DNA of 20,403 nucleotides from contig SFNC01000028.1 in assembly GCA_004554255.1 (NCBI GenBank), positions 1-20,403 of the forward strand, in the 5' to 3' direction. The stretch comes from Bacteroidales bacterium (GTDB lineage Bacteria; Bacteroidota; Bacteroidia; Bacteroidales; Muribaculaceae). Of this stretch, positions 7,332 to 15,432 are shown one piece after another. The number at the start of each line of letters is the position of its first letter. Position 1 is the first letter of the stretch. A model generated the notes under the pieces. That model searched no databases. It worked only from the letters and a program-made list of their open reading frames with translations, and was not told the DNA's origin. The translations under genes were made by a program, and so were the position numbers.

Positions 7332-7369
7332 AAATACGGCCGCTCCGAGGTTTGTGTCGGAGCGGCCGT
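7332..7369 (-). terminator. Intrinsic terminator of metK
   Basis: A perfect 13 bp stem, ACGGCCGCTCCGA (7336-7348) with TCGGAGCGGCCGT (7357-7369), has an 8 nt loop. On the minus strand it is followed by a T-rich tract (TATTTGATTTT). It begins 17 nt after the metK stop codon. Confidence 0.88.
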
Positions 7370-7386
7370 TATGCTGGGTCGCTGTG

Positions 7387-8676
7387 TCAGAGCCCGAAAG
7401 CTTTGCGTACTGCGTCGGCGGCGTCGGTGTCTTCCCAGGGGAACAGGCGCACGGTCTGTTCGATTTTTTTGCCGTCGAACTCGAAGGTCTTGGTCACGGT
7501 TCGCGGTTCGCGGCCCACGTGTCCGTAGCTTGCCGTCTCTTCGTAGATGGGTGTGCGGAGGGCAAAGCGCTTTTCGATGGCGTACGGGCGCATGTCGAAT
7601 TCGGGCATTTTGTTTACAATGTCGGAAATCTGAGCGTCCGAGAGGTTGACCTTTGCTGTGCCGTAAGTGTCCACGAACAGACTTACCGGTGCGGCCTCGC
7701 CGATGGCGTAGGCCACCTGCACGAGCGCGCGGTCGGCGACGCCGGCGACCACGAGGTTTTTGGCGATGTGGCGTGCGGCGTATGCTGCGGAGCGGTCTAC
7801 TTTACTGGGGTCTTTGCCGGAGAAAGCGCCGCCGCCGTGGGCGCCGTGTCCGCCGTAGGTGTCCACGATAATCTTGCGTCCGGTGAGGCCGGTGTCGCCG
7901 TGGGGGCCGCCGATGATGAATTTTCCGGTGGGGTTTACCAGCAGTTTGTAGTTTTCGGTGAGCAGGTGCTGCAGCTCGGCGGGCATTTTGGCGCGGACGC
8001 GGGGAACGAGGATGTTCTTGACGTCCTTTTTTATGGCCTGCTGCATCATGGTCTCGGCCTCTTTCTCGGAGATTCCCAGGGCTTTATGGTCGATGAACTC
8101 GTCGTGCTGTGTGGATACTACGATGGTGTTTACGCGCACGATGTTGTGGTTTTCGTCGTACTCCACGGTAACCTGGCTCTTGGAGTCGGGGCGGAGGTAT
8201 GTCATTTCCTTGCCCTCGCGGCGAATCTCGGCGAGTTCGCGCACAAGAGCGTGGCTAAGCGCCAGTGAGAGAGGGATTTGCAGCGGGGTCTCGTTGCATG
8301 CGTAGCCGAACATCATGCCCTGGTCTCCGGCGCCCTGTTCCTCGGGGTTTACGCGCTCCACGCCCTGGTTGATGTCGCCGCTCTGTTCGTGTACGGCCAC
8401 GAGTACGCCGCAGCTTTTGGCGTCGAACTGCAGCTCGGAGCGGTTGTAGCCGATGCGGTCGATGACGCGTCGGGCCACGCCCTGGAGGTCTATGTATGCG
8501 TTGCTTTTTACTTCGCCGGCGATGACTACCTGGCCGGTGGTGACGAGGGTCTCGCAGGCGACTTTGCTCTGCGGGTCACGAGCGAGGAACTGGTCTACGA
8601 TGGCGTCGCTGATCTGGTCGGCGACTTTGTCGGGGTGTCCCTCGGAGACTGATTCGGAAGTGAAGAGATAATTCAT
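7387..8676 (-). CDS. metK: S-adenosylmethionine synthetase
   Basis: The enzyme makes S-adenosylmethionine from methionine and ATP and is the cell's source of methyl groups. The 429-residue product is longer than the roughly 384 residues of the E. coli enzyme, as is usual in Bacteroidetes. Visible features are FTSESVSEGHPDKVADQISDA at the N-terminus (His14 near the ATP phosphates), the ATP-binding motif GAGDQGMMFGYA (116-127), and the second signature GGGAFSGKDPSKVDRSAAY with its P-loop-like Lys and Asp residues. The open frame extends 36 codons upstream through a GC-rich hairpin. The ATG at 8676 is used because homology begins exactly there and the upstream stretch belongs to the leader. A leader of about 195 nt with strong internal pairing precedes it, suggesting control at the RNA level. 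The gene is followed by its own terminator. Confidence 0.97.
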   Translation of the reverse strand: MNYLFTSESVSEGHPDKVADQISDAIVDQFLARDPQSKVACETLVTTGQVVIAGEVKSNAYIDLQGVARRVIDRIGYNRSELQFDAKSCGVLVAVHEQSGDINQGVERVNPEEQGAGDQGMMFGYACNETPLQIPLSLALSHALVRELAEIRREGKEMTYLRPDSKSQVTVEYDENHNIVRVNTIVVSTQHDEFIDHKALGISEKEAETMMQQAIKKDVKNILVPRVRAKMPAELQHLLTENYKLLVNPTGKFIIGGPHGDTGLTGRKIIVDTYGGHGAHGGGAFSGKDPSKVDRSAAYAARHIAKNLVVAGVADRALVQVAYAIGEAAPVSLFVDTYGTAKVNLSDAQISDIVNKMPEFDMRPYAIEKRFALRTPIYEETASYGHVGREPRTVTKTFEFDGKKIEQTVRLFPWEDTDAADAVRKAFGL

Positions 8677-8692
8677 AAAAGTGTTTTTTTTA

Positions 8693-8788
8693 TTGTTTGC
8701 GGAATGATGGGGTGCTAAACGGCGCTTGCCGCGGCATCCCGGAGTGGTGGGCTGCCGCGGCAAGGCGCGAAGTGCTATGTGCAAACAA
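8693..8788 (-). ncRNA. Candidate structured leader RNA (possible cis-regulator) of metK
   Basis: The leader can form a closed structure. An 8 bp outer helix joins TTGTTTGC and GCAAACAA (8693-8700 with 8781-8788). It encloses a very stable 12 bp helix, CTTGCCGCGGCA (8725-8736) with TGCCGCGGCAAG (8753-8764), extended by 3 bp beyond a bulged G, with a CCC/GGG pair possible in its 16 nt loop. The outer helix ends 16 nt before the ATG. The layout does not match the SAM-I core or any SAM riboswitch class that I can recognise. Control of metK by this element is inferred from its position. Confidence 0.5.
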
Positions 8789-8850
8789 CGTGTGTGTATT
8801 GCAGTTTTAGCATTTTTTTGAGTGGTTGCAAGCAGCCAAATTTGTCCACC

Positions 8851-8865
8851 CGGTCGTCATGACCG
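8851..8865 (-). other. Stem-loop at the 5' end of the metK leader
   Basis: CGGTC and GACCG pair around a GTCAT loop. The element lies within the first 20 nt of the predicted metK transcript (start near 8871). A short T-run on the plus-strand side looks like a terminator, but no plus-strand gene leads into it, so a leader hairpin is the better reading. Confidence 0.45.
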
Positions 8866-8877
8866 ATTTTTGTGCCG

Positions 8878-8909
8878 CAAAGGTACGAATTTTTTTTAGA
8901 CTGTGCAAG
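8878..8909 (-). promoter_or_regulatory. Bacteroidetes promoter of metK
   Basis: On the minus strand the -33 box is CTTG (8906-8909, one mismatch to TTTG), followed by a 20 bp spacer and TACCTTTG (8878-8885), an exact TAnnTTTG. Transcription would start near 8871, giving a leader of about 195 nt. The promoter lies just downstream of the stop codon of the preceding gene, so metK can be transcribed independently of it. Confidence 0.78.
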
Positions 8910-8923
8910 AAAGTGCCGTTAAA

Positions 8924-11416
8924 TTACATCATAATTTTTGCGGTGCGAGTTTTGCCGCCGACTGTGGCGCGCATTATGTACATGCCGTGCGCGGCGGGGA
9001 CGGAGATGGAGGCGGCATTGCTGCGCGAGGCGACGATGCACCCGGATAGGTCGCAGATAACGATGCTGTCGGCGGAGTATGGGATGGAGAGGGTGTTGCC
9101 GTCGCGTACCACCGGCAGCGAGGTGTCGGTGTTGTCAACGGTTACGTTTTCTATGCCGTCCATATAGTTGTTGTAGACTAAGTCCATGCCCTTTATAGTG
9201 TATGTGTAGGTGCCCGTTTTTGCGCTCGCAGGTGTGATGAAAACGGACTTGAGGGTCATCGGGTAGGAGTCTATGGCTGATTTTGGCGCTACTTCGCCGA
9301 GGCTGAGCGAGGCCGAGTAGCATCCGTCGGCGATGGCTGTGGCGGGGATATTGCGGCGGACGCTGCGGCTGTCGCCGGGCTGGATGTCGAATCCCACTTC
9401 CTTCAGCGCGGTGCCGTGGGGGTCAAGGGTCAGCTCCAGGGCGTCCGGACGGGAGTAGAAGCGTATGTCCTTGGAAATCTGGAGGCTATGACCGCGTACG
9501 GACGATATTGTGAACGCAAAGTCCATGATGCCGTCGGTGGCGGGCGTAACCGAACCGCTGTTTTTCTTTACACCGATGCCGGCAATGGTCCATCCGTCGC
9601 TGTCCTCAGCGGACAGTGCGGGGACTTTCGGTGCCTTGGGGCACTCGACGGTAACGGAAATAGAGATGGACGAGCCTCCTAATGTTCCGGTAATCAGCGC
9701 GTTGCCGTCGGCGAGTCCGGTAACGGTGCCGTTCTCGTCAACGGTGGCGACGGCCTCGTTGTCCGAGTGCCAGCTGTATGCGAGGGGCGATACCGACAGC
9801 ATTTTGCCGCCGACGAGGCATTGCAGTTCGATAGTCCACGGGGTGACATTGTCCAGCAGAACAGCCTGCAGGCGCGGGGTGCTTGCGGCCGAATTGTCCA
9901 CAGAAACGGGGATTGTGGCTGTCATGCCGTCTTTTGTGACGGTGAGGGCGTGGCAACCGCTGCCGGAGGTCATCAGGGCGGTGCCGTTCTCGAGGATTTG
10001 TCCCAATTCTTGCGGTGCAGACAGCGTAAATCCCTGAACGTCAGAGTCTATCAGCTGTCCGTATTGGTTGTAGCCGTAAATAGTGGGCTTGAAGATGCCG
10101 TATTGCGGGAGGGTTATGGAGGGGACCGAGAAGCGCAGCGAGGCGATTTTGTCGTCGGCGGGAGCGTCAAGCACGAAGTACAGGCCATTGCCCACAGCGC
10201 GTTCCGAGCCATCGCGCAGAATGTTTACGATGCCGTTTTTGTGCTCCCAGATGGCCGTTGAGCCGCCGCCGTCCAGGTCCAGCGCGTCCCAGCAGCCGAG
10301 ATAGCGCATGAGGTCGGCGCCCTCGTAGTAGGAAACGCCGGAGGAGTAGGCGACACTGCCGTCTACGGCACACATAACCAGGTGGTTGCGGTCGCGGGAG
10401 TATCCGGCGAACGAGCGCGAGTACAGTGCCGACGGGGTGTTTATCCATCTTATGGCCTCGGTGGTGACCTTGTTCTCGCAGAGAATGCGGACGTCACCGC
10501 CACAGACCTCGCTGATGTCGGGGCGTATGCCGCCGAAAGCCGGCAGCGAGCACTCTATTCCCAGGCAGATGGCATCGCCGTCGGAGAGTGTCTCCAGTGT
10601 GGCCAGGCCGGGGTTGCTGTAGCCGGGGCCGACGGAAATGACTATTCCGTCGGCGGGGATGGGCGAGTTTCCGCCGTTGCGCCATGAGCCGTCCACCACG
10701 AATTTCATGGGGCGGTTCATGTCCCATTTCTCGCCGGGAGCCGGGAGCAGAGTCAGCTCGCGGCCGTTGGCGGGGGTGCGGGTGTATTTGCCGTTGAATG
10801 AGTTGTATACCATGATGTCGCCGTCCAGCCTCGGGTAGTTCACGGCTGTGGCGTCAAGGATGGGCGTGGAGGCATCGGCACCGAGGAGGCGGTAGCGCAG
10901 GTCGGTGGCGTCTATGTACATATATCCCTGTCTGTCAACGATAATGGCGTTCTCGCGGCTGACACGGTCAATCATGTCCGGGGCGGCGATTTTGCCGTCG
11001 GTGACACATGACATGTTGGGGTAACCCAGGATGCTGTTGCCTAACGGATGCTGCGCCGCGAACGGGCTTGTGATGAAGAAGTCGCCGTTGATGCCGGCGA
11101 GATACTGGCGGTCGGCGGTGGTCTTGCGTTTGGCGATGGCGGTCATGCGCTCGGCGTTGAGGCATGAGTCGTTGCCGATGTCCACCTTTGCGCGCAGGCG
11201 AGGGGAGGCGGTGCGGTCCATGTCCATCACGTAAGCGTGGAAGGTGCGGCCGTTGCCGGTGAACTGCAGGTGCGAATGCGTAACTCCGGGGCCGATGTAA
11301 TAGTGCGCGATGGTGTCAACGATAAAATTCACGCCCTGGATGTCGGCGGTGCCGGTTGCGCCGGCGCCGAGGATGGCGGCACCGGCGGCAATTGAGGCAA
11401 GGATATATCGTTTCAT
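8924..11416 (-). CDS. Secreted phosphodiester-glycosidase-like (NAGPA/DUF2233-type) protein with Big2-like domain and C-terminal sorting tail
   Basis: The product is an 830-residue exported protein. Residues 1-24 look like a signal peptide (MKRYILASIAAGAAILGAGA). Residues about 100-415 carry the marks of the NAGPA / phosphodiester glycosidase family, often annotated as exopolysaccharide biosynthesis: AGINGDFF (107-114), RSFAGYSRD near 334-342, the LDLDGGGSTAIW loop (379-390) and GNGLYFVL (409-416). Characterised relatives remove N-acetylglucosamine from phosphodiesters; the substrate here is unknown. Residues about 545-590 look like a bacterial Ig (Big2) domain (SDNEAVATVDENGTVTGL). The last 65 residues end in a strand-rich segment (VICDLSGCIV, then GMYIMRATVGGKTRTAKIMM) like type IX secretion sorting tails. 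The start is 16 bp after yidC, so it is probably the last gene of pyrG-yidC. A surface-glycan role is inference. Confidence 0.85.
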   Translation of the reverse strand: MKRYILASIAAGAAILGAGATGTADIQGVNFIVDTIAHYYIGPGVTHSHLQFTGNGRTFHAYVMDMDRTASPRLRAKVDIGNDSCLNAERMTAIAKRKTTADRQYLAGINGDFFITSPFAAQHPLGNSILGYPNMSCVTDGKIAAPDMIDRVSRENAIIVDRQGYMYIDATDLRYRLLGADASTPILDATAVNYPRLDGDIMVYNSFNGKYTRTPANGRELTLLPAPGEKWDMNRPMKFVVDGSWRNGGNSPIPADGIVISVGPGYSNPGLATLETLSDGDAICLGIECSLPAFGGIRPDISEVCGGDVRILCENKVTTEAIRWINTPSALYSRSFAGYSRDRNHLVMCAVDGSVAYSSGVSYYEGADLMRYLGCWDALDLDGGGSTAIWEHKNGIVNILRDGSERAVGNGLYFVLDAPADDKIASLRFSVPSITLPQYGIFKPTIYGYNQYGQLIDSDVQGFTLSAPQELGQILENGTALMTSGSGCHALTVTKDGMTATIPVSVDNSAASTPRLQAVLLDNVTPWTIELQCLVGGKMLSVSPLAYSWHSDNEAVATVDENGTVTGLADGNALITGTLGGSSISISVTVECPKAPKVPALSAEDSDGWTIAGIGVKKNSGSVTPATDGIMDFAFTISSVRGHSLQISKDIRFYSRPDALELTLDPHGTALKEVGFDIQPGDSRSVRRNIPATAIADGCYSASLSLGEVAPKSAIDSYPMTLKSVFITPASAKTGTYTYTIKGMDLVYNNYMDGIENVTVDNTDTSLPVVRDGNTLSIPYSADSIVICDLSGCIVASRSNAASISVPAAHGMYIMRATVGGKTRTAKIMM

Positions 11417-11432
11417 GGTATGGTGATGTTGA

Positions 11433-13526
11433 TTAGCGGCGACGGCGGGCGTTCTGTTTTGCCTGCTCGCGCATCATTGCTTCCTGTTTTTTCTGAGCGG
11501 CTTCGAGACGGGCCATGAATCCGCTTTTCTTGCGGGGTTTCTTGGCGTTCTCCATCATCTGGTCGCGGACTTTCTTCTCGTTAATGAAGTAGCGGAAGGC
11601 ATAAGTCTGCATGATGGTGATGAGCAGTGACAGGAAATAGTAATATGAGAGACCGGCTGCGTAGTCGTTGAAGAAGAACAGGAAGAGTACGGGCATCAGG
11701 TACATCATCCACTTCATGCCCGGCATAGAGGAGCTGGAGGGCTGGTTCTGCATGTTGATGCGGGTGTACAGGATGTTGGTGACGGTCATCAGCAGGCAGA
11801 AGAGGCTGAGGTGGTTGCCTAAGAAAGGCAGGCTGAAGGGCAGATCGAAGATGTAGTCTGGCGCCGACAGGTCGTGAACCCAAAGGAACGACTGGCCGCG
11901 GAGCTCAATGGCCGAGGGGAAGAACGAGAACATCGCGATGAGGATGGGCATCTGCAGCAGCATGGGCAGACATCCGGAGAAGGGCGATGCTCCGGCGCGG
12001 CTGTACAGCTTCATGGTCTCGCGCTGACGCTCCAAGGCCTGTGCCTTGTCGGGGTATTTTTCGTTGATTTCCTTGATTTCGGGAGCCAGGACGCGCATTT
12101 TGGCCTGCGACATGTAGCTCTTGTACGTCAGCGGGAACAGAACAATCTTGATGAAGATTGTGAGCAGGAGGATAATTATGCCGTAATTGTGGATAAATAA
12201 GCCCAGGAAACTGAATACGGGAATTACGACGAAACGGTTGATCCAACCGAAGATACCCCATCCCACTTCTACCAACTTGTTGAGCTGCAGGTTATTGTCA
12301 TCCTCGGGGGCGTAAGCGGTGAGCTTGTCGTCCAGTCCGGAAAGCAGGGGGTAGTCGTTGGGACCGAAGTAGAATACGAACTGAGCGGCCTCGGGCTTGT
12401 TTGAGTCGTAGGCGAAGGTGGCATCGGCGCTGAGAGCCTTGAGGGTGTTTCCGTTATCGAAGCGGGTGCTCTTGAGGTCGGCGGCGCTGAACTTGTTCTT
12501 GGAGATGAGCGCCGACGAGAAGAACTGGTTCTTGAAGGCAATCCAGCGGATGTTGCCTTTCACGTCCTCGGCATCGTCGCCTACATTGTTGAGGTCCTCG
12601 GGGTTCTCGTCGTCAATCTTATAGTAAATGCCCGAGTTGCGGTCCTCGAAAGTACGGCCAACCTCGTTGCGCTGCAGGTCCTGCTGCCATTTCAGAATCA
12701 CGGACTGCTTCATGCCCGGCAGTGCGGTGGCAAGATTGCTTTGGATAAGGTCCATCTTTACCAGATAGTTGGTGGCATCTACGGTGTAGCGCACGCCCAT
12801 CATGGCGTTTTCGCCGAGGGGGAGTGTCATCAGGACGGTGGAGTCGTTGGGCTGCTCCAGGTTGTAGTTCAGCTCGGCGGTGTAGAGGCGGTTTGTAGAG
12901 GTCTGGAATTCAAATCCGTACGAGCCGTTTTTGCTGTCAAAGGCCACGATGTTGCCTTTTTTGCCGAGTTCGGTCTTGTATTTGTTGAGGACCACGCGGC
13001 TGATCATTGCGCCGCGGGAGCTGAAGGTGATGTCGAAGTTAGGTTTCTTAACGGTGACAGTCTTCTCCTCGCCGCCCATGAATCGTGACAGCGATCCGTA
13101 GGAATTGCGTTTGTCAATAGCCTCGCGCACGGCTTTCAGCGCGGCGATATTAGCCTCGGGAGTGGACTTGGACTCGTCGCCGCCGATGGCAGGGCCCAGG
13201 TCTATTTCGGTGCCCTGAACCTTTGCAGTTCCGGTGAATGCAGTGTCCTCGCCGAGGGTCACGGTGTATTCAACATCGGGCATTTCCAGGTGGTAGACGG
13301 TTTTTCCGGGAGCGGAAACAGTGTCGGTCTCGCCGAATTTCCGTGCGGCGTCAATCATTGCCGTGCGCAGCTCCCGGTCGGCGAAGCGTTTCTCGGTGGG
13401 GAGGGCTGTCGAGGTGCTTTCTACCGGATTAGTCTTCATCTCCTCTACGTCGGGACGGTTGCAGTACATGAATCCCATTAGCAGAGCGCCAATCAGCAGT
13501 AGGCCTGTGAGGGTGTTTTTATCCAT
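11433..13526 (-). CDS. yidC: Membrane protein insertase YidC (long Gram-negative form)
   Basis: The protein inserts and folds proteins in the inner membrane, alone or with SecYEG. The 697 residues contain an N-terminal membrane segment (about 5-21), a large periplasmic domain (about 150-395), and the conserved insertase core (about 430-645). Core features include FSFLGLFIHNYGIIILLLTI, FPLTYKSYMSQAKM, the cytoplasmic hairpin ending MKLYSRAGASPFSGCLPMLLQMPI, and NILYTRINMQNQP. A basic C-terminal tail (about 651-697) could contact ribosomes. The usual groove arginine position reads IKIVLFPL, with lysine, which I recall as normal for Bacteroidetes. It lies 46 bp downstream of pyrG, a pairing I know from this phylum, and 16 bp upstream of the exported NAGPA-like gene. 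Confidence 0.97.
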   Translation of the reverse strand: MDKNTLTGLLLIGALLMGFMYCNRPDVEEMKTNPVESTSTALPTEKRFADRELRTAMIDAARKFGETDTVSAPGKTVYHLEMPDVEYTVTLGEDTAFTGTAKVQGTEIDLGPAIGGDESKSTPEANIAALKAVREAIDKRNSYGSLSRFMGGEEKTVTVKKPNFDITFSSRGAMISRVVLNKYKTELGKKGNIVAFDSKNGSYGFEFQTSTNRLYTAELNYNLEQPNDSTVLMTLPLGENAMMGVRYTVDATNYLVKMDLIQSNLATALPGMKQSVILKWQQDLQRNEVGRTFEDRNSGIYYKIDDENPEDLNNVGDDAEDVKGNIRWIAFKNQFFSSALISKNKFSAADLKSTRFDNGNTLKALSADATFAYDSNKPEAAQFVFYFGPNDYPLLSGLDDKLTAYAPEDDNNLQLNKLVEVGWGIFGWINRFVVIPVFSFLGLFIHNYGIIILLLTIFIKIVLFPLTYKSYMSQAKMRVLAPEIKEINEKYPDKAQALERQRETMKLYSRAGASPFSGCLPMLLQMPILIAMFSFFPSAIELRGQSFLWVHDLSAPDYIFDLPFSLPFLGNHLSLFCLLMTVTNILYTRINMQNQPSSSSMPGMKWMMYLMPVLFLFFFNDYAAGLSYYYFLSLLITIMQTYAFRYFINEKKVRDQMMENAKKPRKKSGFMARLEAAQKKQEAMMREQAKQNARRRR

Positions 13527-13544
13527 TTTATGGTAAGGTATGTC

Positions 13545-13558
13545 TTATTATATAATAA
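13545..13558. other. 14 bp AT-only perfect palindrome between pyrG and yidC
   Basis: TTATTATATAATAA is identical to its reverse complement and fills the centre of the 46 bp pyrG-yidC gap. It may be a protein-binding site or only chance in A/T-rich spacer. No promoter consensus is seen here, which favours co-transcription of the two genes. Confidence 0.35.
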
Positions 13559-13572
13559 TGTGTAAACTCGGA

Positions 13573-15219
13573 TTATTTGTCGGTTTTTTGGGGCCCGTTT
13601 TGCATGACGCGCTCGTCGCGGTATGCTATGGCGGCTGAAATGAAGGACAGGAACAGCGGATGCGGGTGCAACACTGTAGATGAGTATTCGGGGTGGTATT
13701 GCGTGCCCATGAACCAGCGTTTTCCCGGAACTTCCACCACTTCCACCAGGTGGGTCACGGGGTTCTCGCCCACACAGCGCATGCCGGCGGCCTCGAACCG
13801 CTCGCGGTAGTTCTCGTTGAACTCAAAGCGGTGGCGATGGCGCTCGCTCACAGTGGTTTTGCCGTATGCTTTTGCCGCCAGAGAGTCGGGCAGTAGCTTG
13901 CATTCGTAAGCGCCCAGGCGCATTGTGCCTCCTTTCTCGGTGATGCTTTTCTGCTCCTCCATGAGGTCTATTACGTTGTTGGCGGTGCGCTCGTCTATCT
14001 CGGTGGTGTTTGCGTCATGCAGACCCAGCACGTCGCGGGCATACTCAATGACCATGCACTGCATGCCCAGGCAGATACCGAAGGTGGGAACGTCGTGTTC
14101 GCGGCACCACTTCAGCGCCACGAATTTGCCGTCCACGCCGCGGTGTCCGAATCCGGGAGCGATGATTATGCCGTCCATGCCATGCAGGCGCTCGTCCACA
14201 TTGGCGTCGGTAAGTTTTTCGGAGTGTATGTACACCAGTTTGAGGCGATGGTCCTTGTATGTGGCGGCCTGGAACAGGGATTCGTTGATGCTCTTGTATG
14301 CGTCCTGCAGTTCCACGTATTTGCCTACAAGTCCGATGGTTACGGTCTCTTTGGCGTGTTCCATGCGCTTGAGGAAGTCCATCCACGGAGCCATGTGCGG
14401 CTCGCCCCAGGGGGTGGGGACGTTCATCTTCTTCATCACGATTTCGTCGAGGTGCTGCTCGTGCATGGCAACGGGAACGGCGTAAATGGAGGGTACGTCG
14501 ATTGACTGTACTACAGCATCGGGCGATACATTGCAGAACAGGGCGATTTTGCGGCGCATGTCCGTGCCGATGTGTTTCTCGGTGCGCAGAACCAGCACGT
14601 CGGGCTGAATGCCCACCTCCTGTAACTGCTTGACGGAGTGCTGGGTAGGCTTGGTTTTAAGCTCTTTCGCGGCAGCGATGTACGGCACGTATGTCAGGTG
14701 TATGCACAGCGCGTCGGGACCAAGCTCCCAGCGCAGCTGGCGCACGCTCTCCAGGTACGGCAGACTCTCTATGTCGCCTACGGTGCCGCCTATTTCGGTG
14801 ATAACAAAGTCAAAATTGCCCTTCAGCCCCAGTGCTTTCACGTGGCGTTTTATCTCGTCGGTGATGTGCGGGATAATCTGTACGGTTTTGCCCAGATATA
14901 CGCCTTCGCGTTCTTTCTTTATTACGCTCTGGTAAATGCGTCCGGTGGTGACGTTGTTGGCGCGGGTTGTCTGAATGTCTGTGAATCGCTCGTAGTGCCC
15001 CAGGTCCAGGTCGGCCTCGTGCCCGTCCACGGTAACATAACATTCGCCGTGCTCGTACGGGTTGAGCGTACCGGGGTCAATGTTGATATAGGGGTCGAAT
15101 TTCTGGATTGTCACGCGGTATCCGCGGGCCTTGAGCAGGCAAGCGAGCGAAGACGAAATGATGCCTTTACCCAGGGAAGACACCACGCCGCCTGTAACAA
15201 AAATGTATTTAGTGTTCAC
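13573..15219 (-). CDS. pyrG: CTP synthase (glutamine-hydrolysing), GTG start
   Basis: The enzyme aminates UTP to CTP using glutamine and ATP, the last step of pyrimidine nucleotide synthesis. The 548 residues fit the family. The synthetase half (about 1-270) has YIFVTGGVVSSLGKG near the start, QKFDPYINIDPGT, the DGHEADLDLGHYERF segment and EIGGTVGDIES. The class I glutaminase half (about 290-530) has the nucleophile Cys383 in GICLGMQ and the His509/Glu511 pair in GTQYHPEY. No ATG lies near the conserved start. GTG at 15217-15219 (Val-Asn-Thr-Lys-Tyr) is chosen, because the longer frame to 15324 would begin upstream of the predicted transcript start. It is the first gene of the unit pyrG-yidC-NAGPA-like. 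Confidence 0.95.
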   Translation of the reverse strand: MNTKYIFVTGGVVSSLGKGIISSSLACLLKARGYRVTIQKFDPYINIDPGTLNPYEHGECYVTVDGHEADLDLGHYERFTDIQTTRANNVTTGRIYQSVIKKEREGVYLGKTVQIIPHITDEIKRHVKALGLKGNFDFVITEIGGTVGDIESLPYLESVRQLRWELGPDALCIHLTYVPYIAAAKELKTKPTQHSVKQLQEVGIQPDVLVLRTEKHIGTDMRRKIALFCNVSPDAVVQSIDVPSIYAVPVAMHEQHLDEIVMKKMNVPTPWGEPHMAPWMDFLKRMEHAKETVTIGLVGKYVELQDAYKSINESLFQAATYKDHRLKLVYIHSEKLTDANVDERLHGMDGIIIAPGFGHRGVDGKFVALKWCREHDVPTFGICLGMQCMVIEYARDVLGLHDANTTEIDERTANNVIDLMEEQKSITEKGGTMRLGAYECKLLPDSLAAKAYGKTTVSERHRHRFEFNENYRERFEAAGMRCVGENPVTHLVEVVEVPGKRWFMGTQYHPEYSSTVLHPHPLFLSFISAAIAYRDERVMQNGPQKTDK

Positions 15220-15321
15220 TCGGATATTAAATTGGTTAAAAGTTACAAAACTGAGCTGACAAGAACCGAGGCAAGTACGCCGCACGCGGCAGCCGTAAGG
15301 CCACAATTCGCTATCAAACCA

Positions 15322-15353
15322 CAAAGTTAGTAAAAAATCCCAATCCGCACAAA
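15322..15353 (-). promoter_or_regulatory. Bacteroidetes promoter of pyrG-yidC
   Basis: On the minus strand TTTG (15350-15353), a 20 bp spacer and TAACTTTG (15322-15329) match the consensus exactly. Transcription would start near 15315, giving a leader of about 95 nt before the GTG start of pyrG. Confidence 0.87.
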
Positions 15354-15374
15354 ATAAATGAAATCAGCAATGAT

Positions 15375-15409
15375 AAAAAAAGGAAAGCATGCGGTGAGGC
15401 ATGCTTTCC
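15375..15409 (-). terminator. Intrinsic terminator of the 1054-residue exported protein gene
   Basis: GGAAAGCATGC (15382-15392) pairs with GCATGCTTTCC (15399-15409) around a 6 nt loop, a perfect 11 bp stem. On the minus strand it is followed by seven U residues. It begins 23 nt after the stop codon and lies just upstream of the pyrG promoter. Confidence 0.93.
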
Positions 15410-15432
15410 GGGTAAGGAGGGTGTGGGTGTGT

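Noticed and set aside
7354..8268. 304-codon open frame on the plus strand
   Set aside because: It lies entirely opposite metK and its early downstream region, with a valine/glycine-rich composition typical of an antisense shadow. There is no promoter and no recognisable motif.
8677..8871. SAM-I (S-box) riboswitch before metK
   Set aside because: A structured leader exists, but I could not find the four-way junction, kink-turn or pseudoknot arrangement of SAM-I, so no known class is claimed.
8851..8871. Plus-strand intrinsic terminator (hairpin followed by ATTTTT)
   Set aside because: No plus-strand gene ends before it, and the stem is only 5 bp. It fits better as a hairpin at the start of the minus-strand metK leader.
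14638..15330. 230-codon plus-strand open frame
   Set aside because: It is antisense to the highly conserved N-terminal half of pyrG and crosses its promoter, so it is not a gene.
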